Notes under the pieces: generated by a model
The model's input: only the letters and a program-made list of their open reading frames with translations
Databases searched by the model: none
What the model was told of the DNA's origin: nothing
NCBI RefSeq assembly: GCF_002900965.1
Contig: NZ_PJOM01000001.1
Location: forward strand, 248,001-312,000
Length of the DNA: 64,000 nt
Direction of reading: 5' to 3'
Source: Pseudotabrizicola formosa
GTDB lineage: Bacteria; Pseudomonadota; Alphaproteobacteria; Rhodobacterales; Rhodobacteraceae
In this document: positions 7,690-17,461 of the stretch, one piece after another
Layout: the number at the start of each line of letters is the position of its first letter
Numbering within the stretch: the stretch's first letter is position 1
Program-made: the position numbers and the translations under genes

Positions 7690-10236
7690 ATGGATATGAC
7701 GGAACGTCTGGCAAAGGAACGGCGCGCCCGGCTGGCCGCTGAACGTTTGCTGGACCAGAAAAGCCGTGAATTGTTTGCCGCCAACGAAAAGCTGGCCATG
7801 CATGCGCGCGCGCTGTCTGATCAGATTGTCGAACAACGCTCCGTCGCGCGCGAAGCGCGGTCTGAGGCGCAGGCGCTGAAAGGCCAGAACGCCGATATCG
7901 CCACCGCGCTACAGGAAGCACATTCCGCAACCGTCGTGGCTGAGCGCAGGTTGTGGGACTCGGTTGACACCATTCGTGATGGCTTTGCCGTATATGACGC
8001 CGACCTTCGGTTGGTCGCCGCGAACACCCCCTACCTGCAAGCCTTTGAAAACCTGAAGATCAGCCCCGGCATCAGCTATTCTGCGCTGATCACCATGTGT
8101 GCCGAGTCAGGTCTTGTCCGGTTGAACGGAACGCCGATCAAGGACTGGGTCACAGACATGCTGGCGCGGCTGGAGGCTGAGGTGATCGAGCCCATCGTCG
8201 TGCAGATGTCCAGCGGCAGTTACTATCGGCTCATGAACCGGCGCACCCTCGATGGCGGGATGGTCACACTTGCGATCGACATGACCGACCAAATGCGAAT
8301 CTGGGCCGCAGTGGAAGCGATCCCGGATGGTTTTGTACTTTTTGACAGGGAGGACAGGCTGTTGACCTGCAATCAGCAATACCGTGACATTTATCCCGAA
8401 GCCGCCGATATCCTGCGGCCGGGTGTGACATTCGAGGATGTGCTGCGCCATGGCCTGGCGCGCGGCAAATACGCCGAGGCAGTGGGACGAGAGGCGGAAT
8501 GGATGTCGGAACGCCTGGCTGCGCACCGTGCCCCTTCGTCCATCCACGAGCAGAAGCTGTCAAACGGCCGCTGGCTGCGTGTGCTGGAGCAAAGCACGCC
8601 GGATGGGGGCCGCGTCGGGCTGCGGGTGGATATCACCGACTGGAAGGAACAACAGGCGGCGCTTGAGGCGGCGCGCCTGCAGGCCGAAGCCGCAAATCGG
8701 GCAAAATCGGCATTTCTGGCCAATATGAGTCACGAAATCCGCACGCCGATGAATGGGGTCGTGGGTATGGCCGAACTGCTCTGCGATACCGAGCTTTCCG
8801 AAGAGCAGCGTCTGTTTGCCGAAACCATCCGCTCTTCGGGCGAAGCGCTTCTGGTGATCATCAATGACATTCTGGATTATTCCAAGATCGAGGCGGAGCG
8901 GCTGACGTTGCACCCTGAACCCTTTGATCTTGAACGAACGATCCACGAGGTGGCGATGCTGCTGCAACCCCGGGCGCGGGCCAAGGGCATCCGACTCATG
9001 ATCGATTACGACATGTTCCTTCCGACTCGCTTCGTCGGCGATCCGGGCCGGATACGGCAGGTGATGACCAATTTGATGGGAAATGCCGTCAAATTCACCG
9101 ATACGGGTCATGTGCTGGTGCGCGTGGTGGGGCCTGAAGGGGCGGTGGATGTGCAACAGGTGCATGTCACGGTCGAAGACACCGGGATCGGCATCTCTGC
9201 GGCGAACATCGACCACGTCTTTGGCGAATTCATTCAAGTGGAGGATCAGCAAAACCGCAAGTTTGAAGGTACTGGCCTGGGTCTGGCAATCACCCGCCGC
9301 CTGATCGAGCAGATGGACGGCACGATCTGGGTCGACAGTGAGCAGGGCAAGGGGTCGTGTTTCGGCTTCCGGATTTCGCTGCCTGTGTCAGAACCTGCGC
9401 CCGAGGTGCGTTTGCCGATCACATTGCGCCGCGCCCTGGTGGTGGATGACCAGTTCATCAACCGCACCATTCTGGACCGCCAGCTTGCCCCGCACGGCAT
9501 TGCGGTCACCCTGTGCCGCTCTGGGGCCGAGGCGCTGAAAACCCTTGCGCAGGATTCGCGTTTTGATGTGGTACTGACCGACCATGACATGCCCGAGATG
9601 GACGGCGTTGCCCTGGCGCGCCAGATCCGTGCAGCCGGGCATCAGATGCCGATCGTATTGCTGTCATCGAACCCGCTGCTTGCCCGTGCCGAAGGGGAGG
9701 ATGCAGGGCTGGATGTGGTTCTTCAAAAGCCCCTGCTTCGGGCCGATCTATACCGCCAACTGCAGGCGTTGTCGGTTGCTGCGCCCGCGCCGCTGGCCAC
9801 AACAGCGGATCCGGCGCCGCCCGCGCCCAAACCGACGCAGCGGCAGATGCGGGTGCTTGCGGCCGAGGACAACCGCACCAACCAGCTGGTCTTTGCAAAA
9901 ATGGTCAAGGATGTTGATATCGAGTTGCGCTTTGCCGCCAACGGCTGCGAAGCAGTGGAGCTGTTTCAGAGCTGGCAACCCGATCTTGTCTTCATGGATA
10001 TCTCGATGCCAGAGATGGACGGGTTCGAGGCTGTGAGGGCAATCCGGGTGATGGAGGATGGTCAGGGTTCAGTGCCGATCGTCGCCCTCACCGCTCATGC
10101 GATGGAGGGCGACGCGGCAGAAATTTTGGCGGCGGGGATGGATCGGTACCTGACCAAGCCGTTGCGCAAATCCGTGATTCTGGATGTGCTGGCCGCCTAT
10201 TGCCCCCCGGATGTGCGACCGGTCGCGCCGCGATAA
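7690..10236 (+). CDS. Hybrid sensor histidine kinase with two receiver domains
   Basis: An 848-aa soluble hybrid kinase. An Arg/Glu-rich coiled coil (1-90) leads into two PAS-like modules (about 88-200 and 205-320). The HisKA domain follows, with phospho-His348 in NMSHEIRTPMNG. The ATPase domain shows NLMGNAVKFT, DTGIGI and FEGTGLGLAI. Receiver 1 (about 582-690) has VVDD, Asp631 and a conserved Lys; receiver 2 (about 720-835) has AEDN, Asp770 and KPL. No transmembrane helix is visible, so the signal is probably cytosolic or comes from a partner. A GTG directly precedes the chosen ATG. No dedicated response regulator lies beside it, so output is likely through phosphotransfer. Confidence 0.92.
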   Translation: MDMTERLAKERRARLAAERLLDQKSRELFAANEKLAMHARALSDQIVEQRSVAREARSEAQALKGQNADIATALQEAHSATVVAERRLWDSVDTIRDGFAVYDADLRLVAANTPYLQAFENLKISPGISYSALITMCAESGLVRLNGTPIKDWVTDMLARLEAEVIEPIVVQMSSGSYYRLMNRRTLDGGMVTLAIDMTDQMRIWAAVEAIPDGFVLFDREDRLLTCNQQYRDIYPEAADILRPGVTFEDVLRHGLARGKYAEAVGREAEWMSERLAAHRAPSSIHEQKLSNGRWLRVLEQSTPDGGRVGLRVDITDWKEQQAALEAARLQAEAANRAKSAFLANMSHEIRTPMNGVVGMAELLCDTELSEEQRLFAETIRSSGEALLVIINDILDYSKIEAERLTLHPEPFDLERTIHEVAMLLQPRARAKGIRLMIDYDMFLPTRFVGDPGRIRQVMTNLMGNAVKFTDTGHVLVRVVGPEGAVDVQQVHVTVEDTGIGISAANIDHVFGEFIQVEDQQNRKFEGTGLGLAITRRLIEQMDGTIWVDSEQGKGSCFGFRISLPVSEPAPEVRLPITLRRALVVDDQFINRTILDRQLAPHGIAVTLCRSGAEALKTLAQDSRFDVVLTDHDMPEMDGVALARQIRAAGHQMPIVLLSSNPLLARAEGEDAGLDVVLQKPLLRADLYRQLQALSVAAPAPLATTADPAPPAPKPTQRQMRVLAAEDNRTNQLVFAKMVKDVDIELRFAANGCEAVELFQSWQPDLVFMDISMPEMDGFEAVRAIRVMEDGQGSVPIVALTAHAMEGDAAEILAAGMDRYLTKPLRKSVILDVLAAYCPPDVRPVAPR

Positions 10237-10260
10237 TCTGGGGGCCTTTTGCGCCCTGCC

Positions 10261-11055
10261 TCAGGCTGCCTGCTGCGCTGGGGACTCACGGCGGAACACC
10301 ATCTTTCCGTCGGTGGACGTGCCGGGATCGTGGCGGTAGCCGCCGGTATTGAACCCCCGCAGATCGGCCGGGTCGGTGATCTGATTGTCACAGATATAGC
10401 GCGCCATGCTGCCGCGGGCCCGCTTGGCCCAGAAGCTGATGGTTTTTGCCTGCCCGTCGCGGTCTTCCAGAAAGACCGGCGTGATGACCGGCAGGTGCAG
10501 CGTGCTGCGGTCAACGGCGCTAAAATACTCAACCGAGGCACAGTTGATCAGGGCTTTGGCCCCAGTTTCTTGCGCAAGGGTGTTGAGCGATGCCGCGATT
10601 TGGCAACCCCAGAACGCATAGAGGTCGGCCCCCCGCGCATTTACCAGCCGGCTGCCCATTTCCAGCCGGTAGGCCTGGATGGCGTCGAACGGGCGCAACA
10701 GCCCGTAAAGGCCCGACAGGATGCGTAAATGCCCGCTCGCCCAGTCCAGCGCGGGCGCAGACAATGTGCGGGCGTCCAGGCCTTGGTAAGTATCGCCTGC
10801 AAAGCAATGCATCGCCGGAAAGATTGTGCCCGGTGCAGGGGTCGCGCTGAAGGCGGCGAACCGGTCGCGGTTCAGTCGGGCAAGCGGCTCGGAAATGTGG
10901 CTGAGCTTGCGAAGCTCATCAACCGAAAGGCCGCGCGCAATTGTGGCGAGTTCCAGCGCCTGTGCGCTGAATTCCGGATCGGTCATCTGATGCCCGTCGG
11001 GCAGGGCCTGCGGCACTTCGTTCAGTTTCTTGGCGGGAGAGATGACGGTCAACAT
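10261..11055 (-). CDS. yaaA: Peroxide stress protein YaaA (DUF328)
   Basis: A 264-aa member of the YaaA/UPF0246 family. It opens with MLTVISPAKKLN and contains FAGDTYQGLDA, LRILSGLYGLLRPFD and FWAKRARGSMAR, which are diagnostic. In E. coli YaaA lowers free intracellular iron during hydrogen peroxide stress and binds DNA. It has the expected full length. AAGGAAAGGG lies shortly upstream of the ATG. It converges with the hybrid kinase gene (24 nt apart) and follows recQ in direction with a 62-nt gap. Confidence 0.92.
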   Translation of the reverse strand: MLTVISPAKKLNEVPQALPDGHQMTDPEFSAQALELATIARGLSVDELRKLSHISEPLARLNRDRFAAFSATPAPGTIFPAMHCFAGDTYQGLDARTLSAPALDWASGHLRILSGLYGLLRPFDAIQAYRLEMGSRLVNARGADLYAFWGCQIAASLNTLAQETGAKALINCASVEYFSAVDRSTLHLPVITPVFLEDRDGQAKTISFWAKRARGSMARYICDNQITDPADLRGFNTGGYRHDPGTSTDGKMVFRRESPAQQAA

Positions 11056-11117
11056 GGCAGGCCCTTTCCTTGAACGCGCAAGATATGGTGTGGCGCTGCG
11101 GTGTAAACCCCGACGGG

Positions 11118-13160
11118 TCAGGCATCGCGCAGAACATCCAGAAATGCGGGTCCGAAGCGTTCGATCTTGGCCGGACCCAAATCCCCCACACGATCAAGGT
11201 CTGACAGGGTGGAGGGGCGCGCTTCGGCAATGCGGCGCAGGGTTGATGGCGACAGGCTGAGCGGTTTGCCCGTGCCATCCTCGCCGCGCAGCAGCGACAA
11301 CTGCACCTCCGCCAGACGGTCGTAAATCGGGCCAGAGGCGCGACCTGCGAGGCGTTGGCGGGCAGGGTGCAGCGGCTCACTCGCGCCATTGATCACCGCA
11401 AGAAATGCCAGGCCATAGCTTTCCAGCTTTTTCGCCCCAACCCCGGTTACACCGGCCATGTCATCCAGTGTCGCGGGCTTGCGTTCGGCCATTTCAATCA
11501 GGGTGCGGTCGGGAAAGATGACATAGGCCGGCACGCCCTGCGCCTCGGCCAGCGCCCGGCGTTTGGCCTTGAGCGCTGAAAGCAGCGGCGCATCCTCATC
11601 CGAGACCAGCGTTTTGACAACGGTACGCGGGATGGCAGAGGTGATGGTGTCGCGGCGCAGCGAAATGCTCTCTTCGCCGCGCAGGATAGGACGGGCGGCA
11701 TCGGTCATCCGCAGCGCCCCAAAGCGGTCACCGTCGGGGCGCACCAGATCGCGGCCCATCATCTGCCGGAACACCGCGCCCCAGGCCGGTTTTGACAGGT
11801 CACGCCCGACGGCAAAGGTGGGCAGTTGGTCGTGCCCTTTTTCGCGGACCTTGGCAGTGGCATTGCCCGTCAGAATGTCGATCAAGTGCCCCGCACCAAA
11901 CCACTCTCCGGTGCGCAGAATGGCGGAGAGGGCCTTGCGCACGGATTCAGTGGCATCGAACACATCCACCGGGCGGTCACACAGATCACAATTGCCGCAG
12001 GGGTCAGAGGCCTCGCCAAAATAGCCCAGCAGCACCTGACGGCGGCAGGCCACAGCCTCGGCCAGACCAAGCAGCGCGTTCAACCGGCCGTGATCGGCGG
12101 CCTTGCGGTCGGGTGGGGCGGCCCCTTCGTCGATTTGGGTGCGGCGCAGGCGGATGTCATCGGGGCCGTAAAGCGTGAGCGTTTCGGCAGCGGCACCATC
12201 CCGCCCGGCGCGGCCGATTTCCTGGTAATAACCTTCGATCGACTTTGGCAGGTCGGCGTGGGCCACCCAGCGGATATCGGGTTTGTCGATGCCCATGCCA
12301 AAGGCGATGGTGGCGACGACGATCAGACCGTCCTCCTGCTGAAACCGGATTTCCACGCGGCGGCGCTCTTCGGCCTCCATCCCGCCGTGATAATGGCAGG
12401 CCGAATGCCCAGCCTCGCGCAGCGCCTGTGCCAGCACTTCGGTGCGGGCGCGCGACGCGGTGTAGACGATGCCGGATTGGCCCTTGCGGGCAGCGGCAAA
12501 GCGCAAGATCTGGTCGCGCGGCTTGTCCTTGACGGCAAAGGCAAGGTGGATGTTGGGGCGGTCAAACCCGCGCAGGAAGGTTTCTGGTGCCGCGCCATCA
12601 AACAGCCGGGTGACGATTTCGGCGCGGGTTTCTTCATCTGCGGTGGCGGTAAAGGCGGCAAGGGGTACGTTCAGCGCACGGCGCAATTCACCGATACGCA
12701 GGTAGTCGGGGCGGAAGTCGTGTCCCCATTGCGACACGCAATGAGCCTCGTCCACGGCGATCAGCGTCACGTTGGCCCGGCGCAACAGGCCCATGGCTCC
12801 GCCGGAGGCAAGCCGTTCGGGGGCCATGTACAGCAGCTTCAGCCTGCCCGCATCAATGGCGGCGAACACATCCTCGGTTTCCTGATCGGTGTTGCCCGAG
12901 GTCAGCGCCCCCGCCTCCACCCCCGCCGCCTTCAAAGCGCGAACCTGATCGCGCATCAACGCGATCAGCGGCGAAATGACCACAGTCACCCCGTCGCGGC
13001 ACAGCGCAGGCAGTTGAAAACACAACGATTTACCACCGCCCGTCGGCATGATGGCAAGCGTGTTGCGACCCGCCAATACGGCCTGCACAATCTCTTCCTG
13101 CCCCGGTCGGAAACCGGGAAAGCCGAAGATCTGCTGCAACAGCTGGTGGGGATCGCGCAT
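11118..13160 (-). CDS. recQ: ATP-dependent DNA helicase RecQ
   Basis: A 680-aa superfamily 2 helicase acting in recombination and replication-fork repair. It has FPGFRPGQEEIV, Walker A MPTGGGKS, DEAH box VDEAHCVSQWGHDFRPDYL, motif VI QEIGRAGRDG, and the zinc cysteines in CGNCDLC. Two HRDC-like modules follow at the C terminus (VPAYVIFPDRTL..., then a second ending in the last 70 residues), one more than in E. coli RecQ. I start at MRDPHQLLQQIFG; the open frame extends further only through yggT in another frame. It lies 11 nt downstream of yggT. Confidence 0.95.
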   Translation of the reverse strand: MRDPHQLLQQIFGFPGFRPGQEEIVQAVLAGRNTLAIMPTGGGKSLCFQLPALCRDGVTVVISPLIALMRDQVRALKAAGVEAGALTSGNTDQETEDVFAAIDAGRLKLLYMAPERLASGGAMGLLRRANVTLIAVDEAHCVSQWGHDFRPDYLRIGELRRALNVPLAAFTATADEETRAEIVTRLFDGAAPETFLRGFDRPNIHLAFAVKDKPRDQILRFAAARKGQSGIVYTASRARTEVLAQALREAGHSACHYHGGMEAEERRRVEIRFQQEDGLIVVATIAFGMGIDKPDIRWVAHADLPKSIEGYYQEIGRAGRDGAAAETLTLYGPDDIRLRRTQIDEGAAPPDRKAADHGRLNALLGLAEAVACRRQVLLGYFGEASDPCGNCDLCDRPVDVFDATESVRKALSAILRTGEWFGAGHLIDILTGNATAKVREKGHDQLPTFAVGRDLSKPAWGAVFRQMMGRDLVRPDGDRFGALRMTDAARPILRGEESISLRRDTITSAIPRTVVKTLVSDEDAPLLSALKAKRRALAEAQGVPAYVIFPDRTLIEMAERKPATLDDMAGVTGVGAKKLESYGLAFLAVINGASEPLHPARQRLAGRASGPIYDRLAEVQLSLLRGEDGTGKPLSLSPSTLRRIAEARPSTLSDLDRVGDLGPAKIERFGPAFLDVLRDA

Positions 13161-13171
13161 CAGGGGGTGTC

Positions 13172-13459
13172 TTAATAGAAGGCAGCGGCGTTGTTGATCA
13201 GGACAATACGCAGCGCATAGATTGCCAGAAGGACCACCAACGGTGCGAGGTCGAGCCCGCCAAGATTGGGCAGAACGGACCGGACGCGGGAATAGACCGG
13301 CTCCAGCAAGCGGTTGATGCCATACCAGATCTGCGACACCAATGGCTGGCGCAGGTTCAGAACCTGAAAATTGATCAGCCAGCTCATGATGATATGGGCA
13401 ATGATGATCCATTGCGCGATGTCGAGGATCAAGAGCAGGATCTGCAGAAGCGAGGTCAT
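13172..13459 (-). CDS. YggT family membrane protein
   Basis: A 95-aa protein with two hydrophobic stretches, LLQILLLILDIAQWIIIAHI and LDLAPLVVLLAIYALRIVLI, separated by the family loop with NQPLV-like NLRQPLVSQIW and RLLEPVYSRVRSVLPNLGGLDLAPL. YggT proteins are small inner-membrane proteins linked to osmotic tolerance and, in other bacteria, to division-site membrane organisation. The start MTSLLQ is chosen because upstream codons lack family sequence. It is the first gene of a pair with recQ. Confidence 0.88.
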   Translation of the reverse strand: MTSLLQILLLILDIAQWIIIAHIIMSWLINFQVLNLRQPLVSQIWYGINRLLEPVYSRVRSVLPNLGGLDLAPLVVLLAIYALRIVLINNAAAFY

Positions 13460-13571
13460 GGTCGGGCCCCCTGAAGCCATGGATGTGGTGGTGCCGCACT
13501 CTGGCACAAGCAGTTGTGGCAGTGGTATCAACCGGCCCCCCAAAGGGCAACCGCCTTCCGCCGCGTCTGGC

Positions 13572-13587
13572 TTGACCTTTACGTCAG
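13572..13587 (+). promoter_or_regulatory. TGAC-N6-GTCA dyad ahead of thioesterase
   Basis: TTGACCTTTACGTCAG combines a -35-like TTGACC with a TGAC-CTTTAC-GTCA inverted repeat, 41 nt before the thioesterase start. The pattern recalls operators of MerR-type regulators of acyl-CoA catabolism (TTGAC...ACGTcAA forms), but the match is partial. Confidence 0.3.
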
Positions 13588-13627
13588 GCTTGGGCAGGGG
13601 AAAGCGGTCAAACCGAGGTGGCCGCGC

Positions 13628-14173
13628 ATGTATCCCTATGTCCGAATGTTCAAGGAAGTCTTCAAATTCCGCAATGCCCCACAGCTGGGTCTGTTTGACA
13701 CACATGTCAGCCATCACATCTGCTGGCCCTGGGATATTGATCCGTGGTTGGAGCTGAACAACGGCCGGACATTGACGCTATATGATCTGGGGCGCATTCC
13801 GTTGGGGCAGCGGATGGGCCTGCACAAGGTGCTCAAGGCGCGCGGCTGGGGGCTGGCGGTGGCGGGCAACACCACGCGGTATCGCCGCCGGGTCAAGATG
13901 TTCCACAGGCTGGAAATGCGGACCCGGATCATCGGCTGGGACGCGCGGTTTTTGTATATCGAACAGTCGATGTGGCGCGCGGGCGAATGCACCTCGCATA
14001 TCCTGATCCGGTCGGCGGTGACCGGCGCGGGCGAGCGCGGCAAAGGTGGAATGGTGCCCCCGGCCGAGATGGCGCGGGCCTTTGGCCTGCCCGAGCAAAG
14101 CCCCGCCTTGCCCGATTGGGTGACCGCCTGGGTCACGGCCGATGCACTGCGGCCTTGGCCTCCGATGCAATAA
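13628..14173 (+). CDS. Acyl-CoA thioesterase-like hotdog protein
   Basis: A 181-aa protein resembling the 4HBT/THEM6-like thioesterase group. Recognisable parts are the opening MYPYVRMFKEVFKFRNAPQL, WPWDIDPWLELNNGRTLTLYDLGR and the FHRLEMRTRIIGWDARFLYIEQSM strand-helix pattern of a hotdog fold. It probably hydrolyses acyl-CoA thioesters, but the substrate cannot be assigned. GAGGTGG sits 7 nt ahead of the ATG. It is divergent from yggT-recQ, with a TGAC-N6-GTCA dyad in the intervening 168 nt. Confidence 0.72.
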   Translation: MYPYVRMFKEVFKFRNAPQLGLFDTHVSHHICWPWDIDPWLELNNGRTLTLYDLGRIPLGQRMGLHKVLKARGWGLAVAGNTTRYRRRVKMFHRLEMRTRIIGWDARFLYIEQSMWRAGECTSHILIRSAVTGAGERGKGGMVPPAEMARAFGLPEQSPALPDWVTAWVTADALRPWPPMQ

Positions 14174-14260
14174 GCCTTTGCATTCAGGCCGTCTTGCGCC
14201 CGTTCTCCTTTTCGGGCTTTGATCCGGGTAATCGCCCGGAAGGGCGCGTGGGGGAAGGCA

Positions 14261-15592
14261 ATGACGGCTGCAAAGAAACGGATCTGGGGCTGGTATTTCT
14301 TTGACTGGGCCAGCCAGCCTTACAATACGCTGCTGCTGACGTTCATTTTCGGGCCTTATGTGGTGTCTGTCATCGGCGATGGCAGTGCCGCGCAGGCGAT
14401 CTGGGGCTATGGGATCGGCACCGCCGGACTGATCATCGCGGTTCTGTCGCCGTTGCTGGGGGCGGTGGCAGACAAGTCTGGCGGGCGGATGTCTTTCATC
14501 TGGCTGTTTTCCGCGCTTTATGTGCTTGGGGCATGGATGCTGTGGTTTTCGGCCCCTGCAGATTTCAACGTCTGGTTCGTGATGCTGTTTTTCTGCATCG
14601 GCCTGATCGGAATGGAATTTGCCACCACCTTCACCAATGCCATGCTGCCCGATCTGTGCCCGCGCGATGATCTGGGCCGCATCTCGGGCAATGGCTGGGC
14701 CTTTGGCTATCTGGGCGGGATTGTCGCGCTGATCATCATGCTGTTGCTGCTGGCCGAGGGGACATCAGGGCGCACATTGCTGGGGATTGCGCCGATCTTC
14801 GGGCTGGACCCGGAAACGCGCGAAGGCACGCGGTCGGTCGGGCCGCTGGTGGCGCTCTGGTATGCGCTGTTCATGATCCCGTTCTTTCTGTGGGTGAAAG
14901 AGCCGCGTAAATCAGATGCGCTGCCCATTGGTCAGGCCCTGCGCGCCGTGTGGCCCGAGCTGAAACGCACCTTGGCGCGCTTGCCACATCAACGCAGCCT
15001 GTTTGCCTATCTGGCCTCATCGATGTTCTACCGCGATGCGCTCAATGGAATGTATGTCTTCGGCGGCATCTATGCTGCGGGCGTGCTGGGCTGGTCGGTA
15101 ACCAATGTGGGGATCTTCGGCATCATCGCGGCTCTGACCGGGGCAATCTTTGCCTGGCTGGGCGGCAAGATGGACAGCCGGATGGGGCCGAAGCCGGTGA
15201 TCGTCCTGAATGTCATTGTGCTGACGCTCGTGGCGATAGCGGTGGTGTTCGTCAGCCGGCAGAGTGTCTTTGGCATTGCGGTCGGGCCGGACAGCATCTT
15301 GCCAGATGTCGGGTTCTATGTCCTGGGCGCGCTGATTGGCGCGGGGGGAGGATCTTTGCAATCCTCCAGCCGCACGATGATGGTGCGGCAGGCCGAACCG
15401 GAGCGGATGACCGAGGCCTTCGGGCTATACGCTCTGGCCGGAAAGGCCACGTCTTTCATTGCACCCTTGTCGATCGGGGTGGTGACAGACCTGACCGGAA
15501 GCCAACAACTTGGCGTGACACCGCTGATCGTGCTGTTCCTGATCGGGTTGTTCCTGCTACTCTGGGTCAAACCGGATGGAGAGCCCGCATGA
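14261..15592 (+). CDS. UMF1/Atg22-type MFS transporter
   Basis: A 443-aa, roughly 12-helix transporter. It has the family opening WGWYFFDWASQPYNTLLLTFIFGPYV and the loop DLGRISGNGWAFGYLGGI, both hallmarks of the UMF1 (unknown major facilitator) group related to yeast vacuolar effluxer Atg22. Members have been tied to amino-acid or other metabolite export, but the substrate here is unknown. A GGGGAAGG precedes the ATG at 14261; the earlier in-frame start lacks a site. Its stop overlaps the mepA start as ATGA. Confidence 0.88.
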   Translation: MTAAKKRIWGWYFFDWASQPYNTLLLTFIFGPYVVSVIGDGSAAQAIWGYGIGTAGLIIAVLSPLLGAVADKSGGRMSFIWLFSALYVLGAWMLWFSAPADFNVWFVMLFFCIGLIGMEFATTFTNAMLPDLCPRDDLGRISGNGWAFGYLGGIVALIIMLLLLAEGTSGRTLLGIAPIFGLDPETREGTRSVGPLVALWYALFMIPFFLWVKEPRKSDALPIGQALRAVWPELKRTLARLPHQRSLFAYLASSMFYRDALNGMYVFGGIYAAGVLGWSVTNVGIFGIIAALTGAIFAWLGGKMDSRMGPKPVIVLNVIVLTLVAIAVVFVSRQSVFGIAVGPDSILPDVGFYVLGALIGAGGGSLQSSSRTMMVRQAEPERMTEAFGLYALAGKATSFIAPLSIGVVTDLTGSQQLGVTPLIVLFLIGLFLLLWVKPDGEPA

Positions 15593-16482
15593 TCAGAGCT
15601 TTGTTGCTGGCAGCCGCCCTCTGTTTGCCCGGTGCGGCCCAGGCACAGCAGCTGGCGAACCAGTTGTTTGGCGCGCATGCCGCGCCCAGCCAGCAAAAAC
15701 CAATGCCGGTTGGGTCTTATGCCAAGGGCTGCGCCGCCGGGCTGGTAGAATTGCCGGAAAGCGGGCCCAGTTGGCAGGCCATGCGCCTGTCGCGCGGGCG
15801 TAATTTCGGCCACCCAGAGATGATCAACTTTCTGGTGAATCTGAGCCGCACGGCACAGCAGATCGGTTGGGCGGGCCTGTATATCGGCGATATCAGCCAG
15901 CCGCGTGGCGGGCCGATGACCAGCGGCCATGCCAGCCACCAGATCGGGCTGGATGCCGATATCTGGCAACTTCCGCCCGACCGGCTGAACCTGACGCGGC
16001 GCGAGCGCGAGAACATCTCGTCCATTCCAGTGCGGTCTGCGGATCAGAAATCGGTGACACGCAACTGGACGGCACGGCACCACGCGGTGATGAAGGCGGC
16101 AGCGTCCGATCCGAGGGTGGACCGGATTTTCGTGGCAGCGGCGGTCAAGATTGAAATGTGCAAAACCGCAACGCGTGCAGATACGCCGTGGTTGCAGAAG
16201 ATTCGCCCGGTGGCCGGTCATGACACCCATTTTCATGTGCGGCTGAAATGCCCGCACGGGGCACGGCTGTGCGAGACCCAGACGCCGACGGTGAAAGAGC
16301 TGTCAAAGGGTGGCAATGGCTGCGATGAGACGCTGACATGGTGGGTGACCGATTACCTGAACCCGCCAAAGACCACGACGAAGAAACCTGTTGATCCCGA
16401 TGTGCCCCGTAAGCGCCACCCGCGCCAGTTCACGATGAAAGATTTGCCCAAGCAATGTCAGGACGTTCTCGCCTCGCGGTGA
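15589..16482 (+). CDS. mepA: Penicillin-insensitive murein endopeptidase MepA
   Basis: A 297-aa periplasmic LAS-family metallopeptidase that cleaves D-alanyl-meso-diaminopimelate crosslinks. A signal peptide covers about residues 1-20 ([18 protein letters not shown]). Zinc and catalytic residues lie in [15 protein letters not shown] and [13 protein letters not shown], the family signatures. Paired cysteines in the C-terminal half suggest disulfides. It is translationally coupled to the UMF1 gene and overlaps the next gene by 28 nt, so the three probably share a transcript. Confidence 0.93.
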   Translation: MIRALLLAAALCLPGAAQAQQLANQLFGAHAAPSQQKPMPVGSYAKGCAAGLVELPESGPSWQAMRLSRGRNFGHPEMINFLVNLSRTAQQIGWAGLYIGDISQPRGGPMTSGHASHQIGLDADIWQLPPDRLNLTRRERENISSIPVRSADQKSVTRNWTARHHAVMKAAASDPRVDRIFVAAAVKIEMCKTATRADTPWLQKIRPVAGHDTHFHVRLKCPHGARLCETQTPTVKELSKGGNGCDETLTWWVTDYLNPPKTTTKKPVDPDVPRKRHPRQFTMKDLPKQCQDVLASR

Positions 16483-17396
16483 TCGCGGCGGCAGCTTTGA
16501 TGGCCTTCGTGTTGCAGGGCAGTGCCAGTCCGACCATGCCGCCGGGGTTTTTGGGGGCCTTTCACTGGATGGATGCGGACCCGCAGTTCGGCGGGTTTTC
16601 GGCAATCGAGCTTTCGGCGGATGGAAACCGGTTTACCGCGCTGAACGACCAGGGGGCTTTTGTGCAGGGCCGCTTGCGCCGGGCGACTGACGGCACGATA
16701 GCCGCCGTTGAGGCGGGTCCGGTGACACGGCTGAAGTCGGTTCGGGGCGGCCCGCTGTCTGCGGAGGAAAGCGACAGTGAAGGGATGGCCATTGCGGCGG
16801 ACGGGACCACCTATATCTCGTTTGAGGGAGTGGCGCGGGTTGTGCGCTACCGCAGCCTAAACGCTGCGGCCGAGCCGCTGCCAAGGCCACGGGCCTTTCA
16901 GGACCTTCCGCACAATGCGGCGCTGGAGGCACTGGCGATTGACGCGGATGGCGTGGTTTACACCCTTCCAGAAGATGTGGGGGCGTCAAGGCGCATCCGT
17001 CTGCTGATGGGGCAGCATGTCAACAAGACTGGTCCGGACTTTCCGGTCTGGCGCTTTTCAGAAGGGGTTTGGACGCAACCGTTTGATCTGCCGCGTGACG
17101 GTGTGTTCCTGCCTGTTGCCGCGGATTTCGGGCCGGATGGGCGGCTGTACCTGCTGGAGCGGTCTTTTCACGGGCTGGCCGGATTTGCCAGCCGGGTCCG
17201 CTCGTTCCAGGTGGGCCACGATGCGTTGAGTGACCAGCGGATGCATCTGCAATCTGCAACCGGCTTGCATGACAATCTGGAAGGGCTGTCGGTCTGGCGC
17301 GATGCCAGCGGCGCAATTCGGCTGACCATGATTTCGGACGATAACTTTTTGCGGCTGCAGCGGACCGAAATCGTGGAATACCGCTTGGTGGATTGA
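16455..17396 (+). CDS. Secreted phytase-like esterase domain protein
   Basis: A 313-aa protein with an N-terminal signal sequence ([19 protein letters not shown]) followed by one domain of the esterase-like activity of phytase type. [47 protein letters not shown] and [19 protein letters not shown] are beta-propeller-like repeats, and [11 protein letters not shown] lies near the end. The export signal places it in the periplasm. The substrate is unknown; true phytase activity should not be assumed. The start overlaps the 3' end of mepA. Confidence 0.8.
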   Translation: MSGRSRLAVIAAAALMAFVLQGSASPTMPPGFLGAFHWMDADPQFGGFSAIELSADGNRFTALNDQGAFVQGRLRRATDGTIAAVEAGPVTRLKSVRGGPLSAEESDSEGMAIAADGTTYISFEGVARVVRYRSLNAAAEPLPRPRAFQDLPHNAALEALAIDADGVVYTLPEDVGASRRIRLLMGQHVNKTGPDFPVWRFSEGVWTQPFDLPRDGVFLPVAADFGPDGRLYLLERSFHGLAGFASRVRSFQVGHDALSDQRMHLQSATGLHDNLEGLSVWRDASGAIRLTMISDDNFLRLQRTEIVEYRLVD

Positions 17397-17408
17397 AGGC
17401 CGAATGGA

Positions 17409-17437
17409 TTGACAGGCGGGGCGCGGTGCACTACGGC
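17409..17437 (+). promoter_or_regulatory. Candidate sigma-70 promoter of the riboswitch gene
   Basis: A perfect -35 hexamer TTGACA (17409-17414) is followed after 17 nt by a weak -10 (TACGGC, 17432-17437). Transcription would start near 17444, just ahead of the small CCCC/GGGG hairpin and the riboswitch fold. Confidence 0.45.
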
Positions 17438-17461
17438 AGCGCGTCCCCAACCCATCGGGGG

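Noticed and set aside
17443-17461. CCCC/GGGG hairpin as an intrinsic terminator before the queuosine transporter
   Set aside because: Only four base pairs with no T-run; more likely a leader element preceding the riboswitch.
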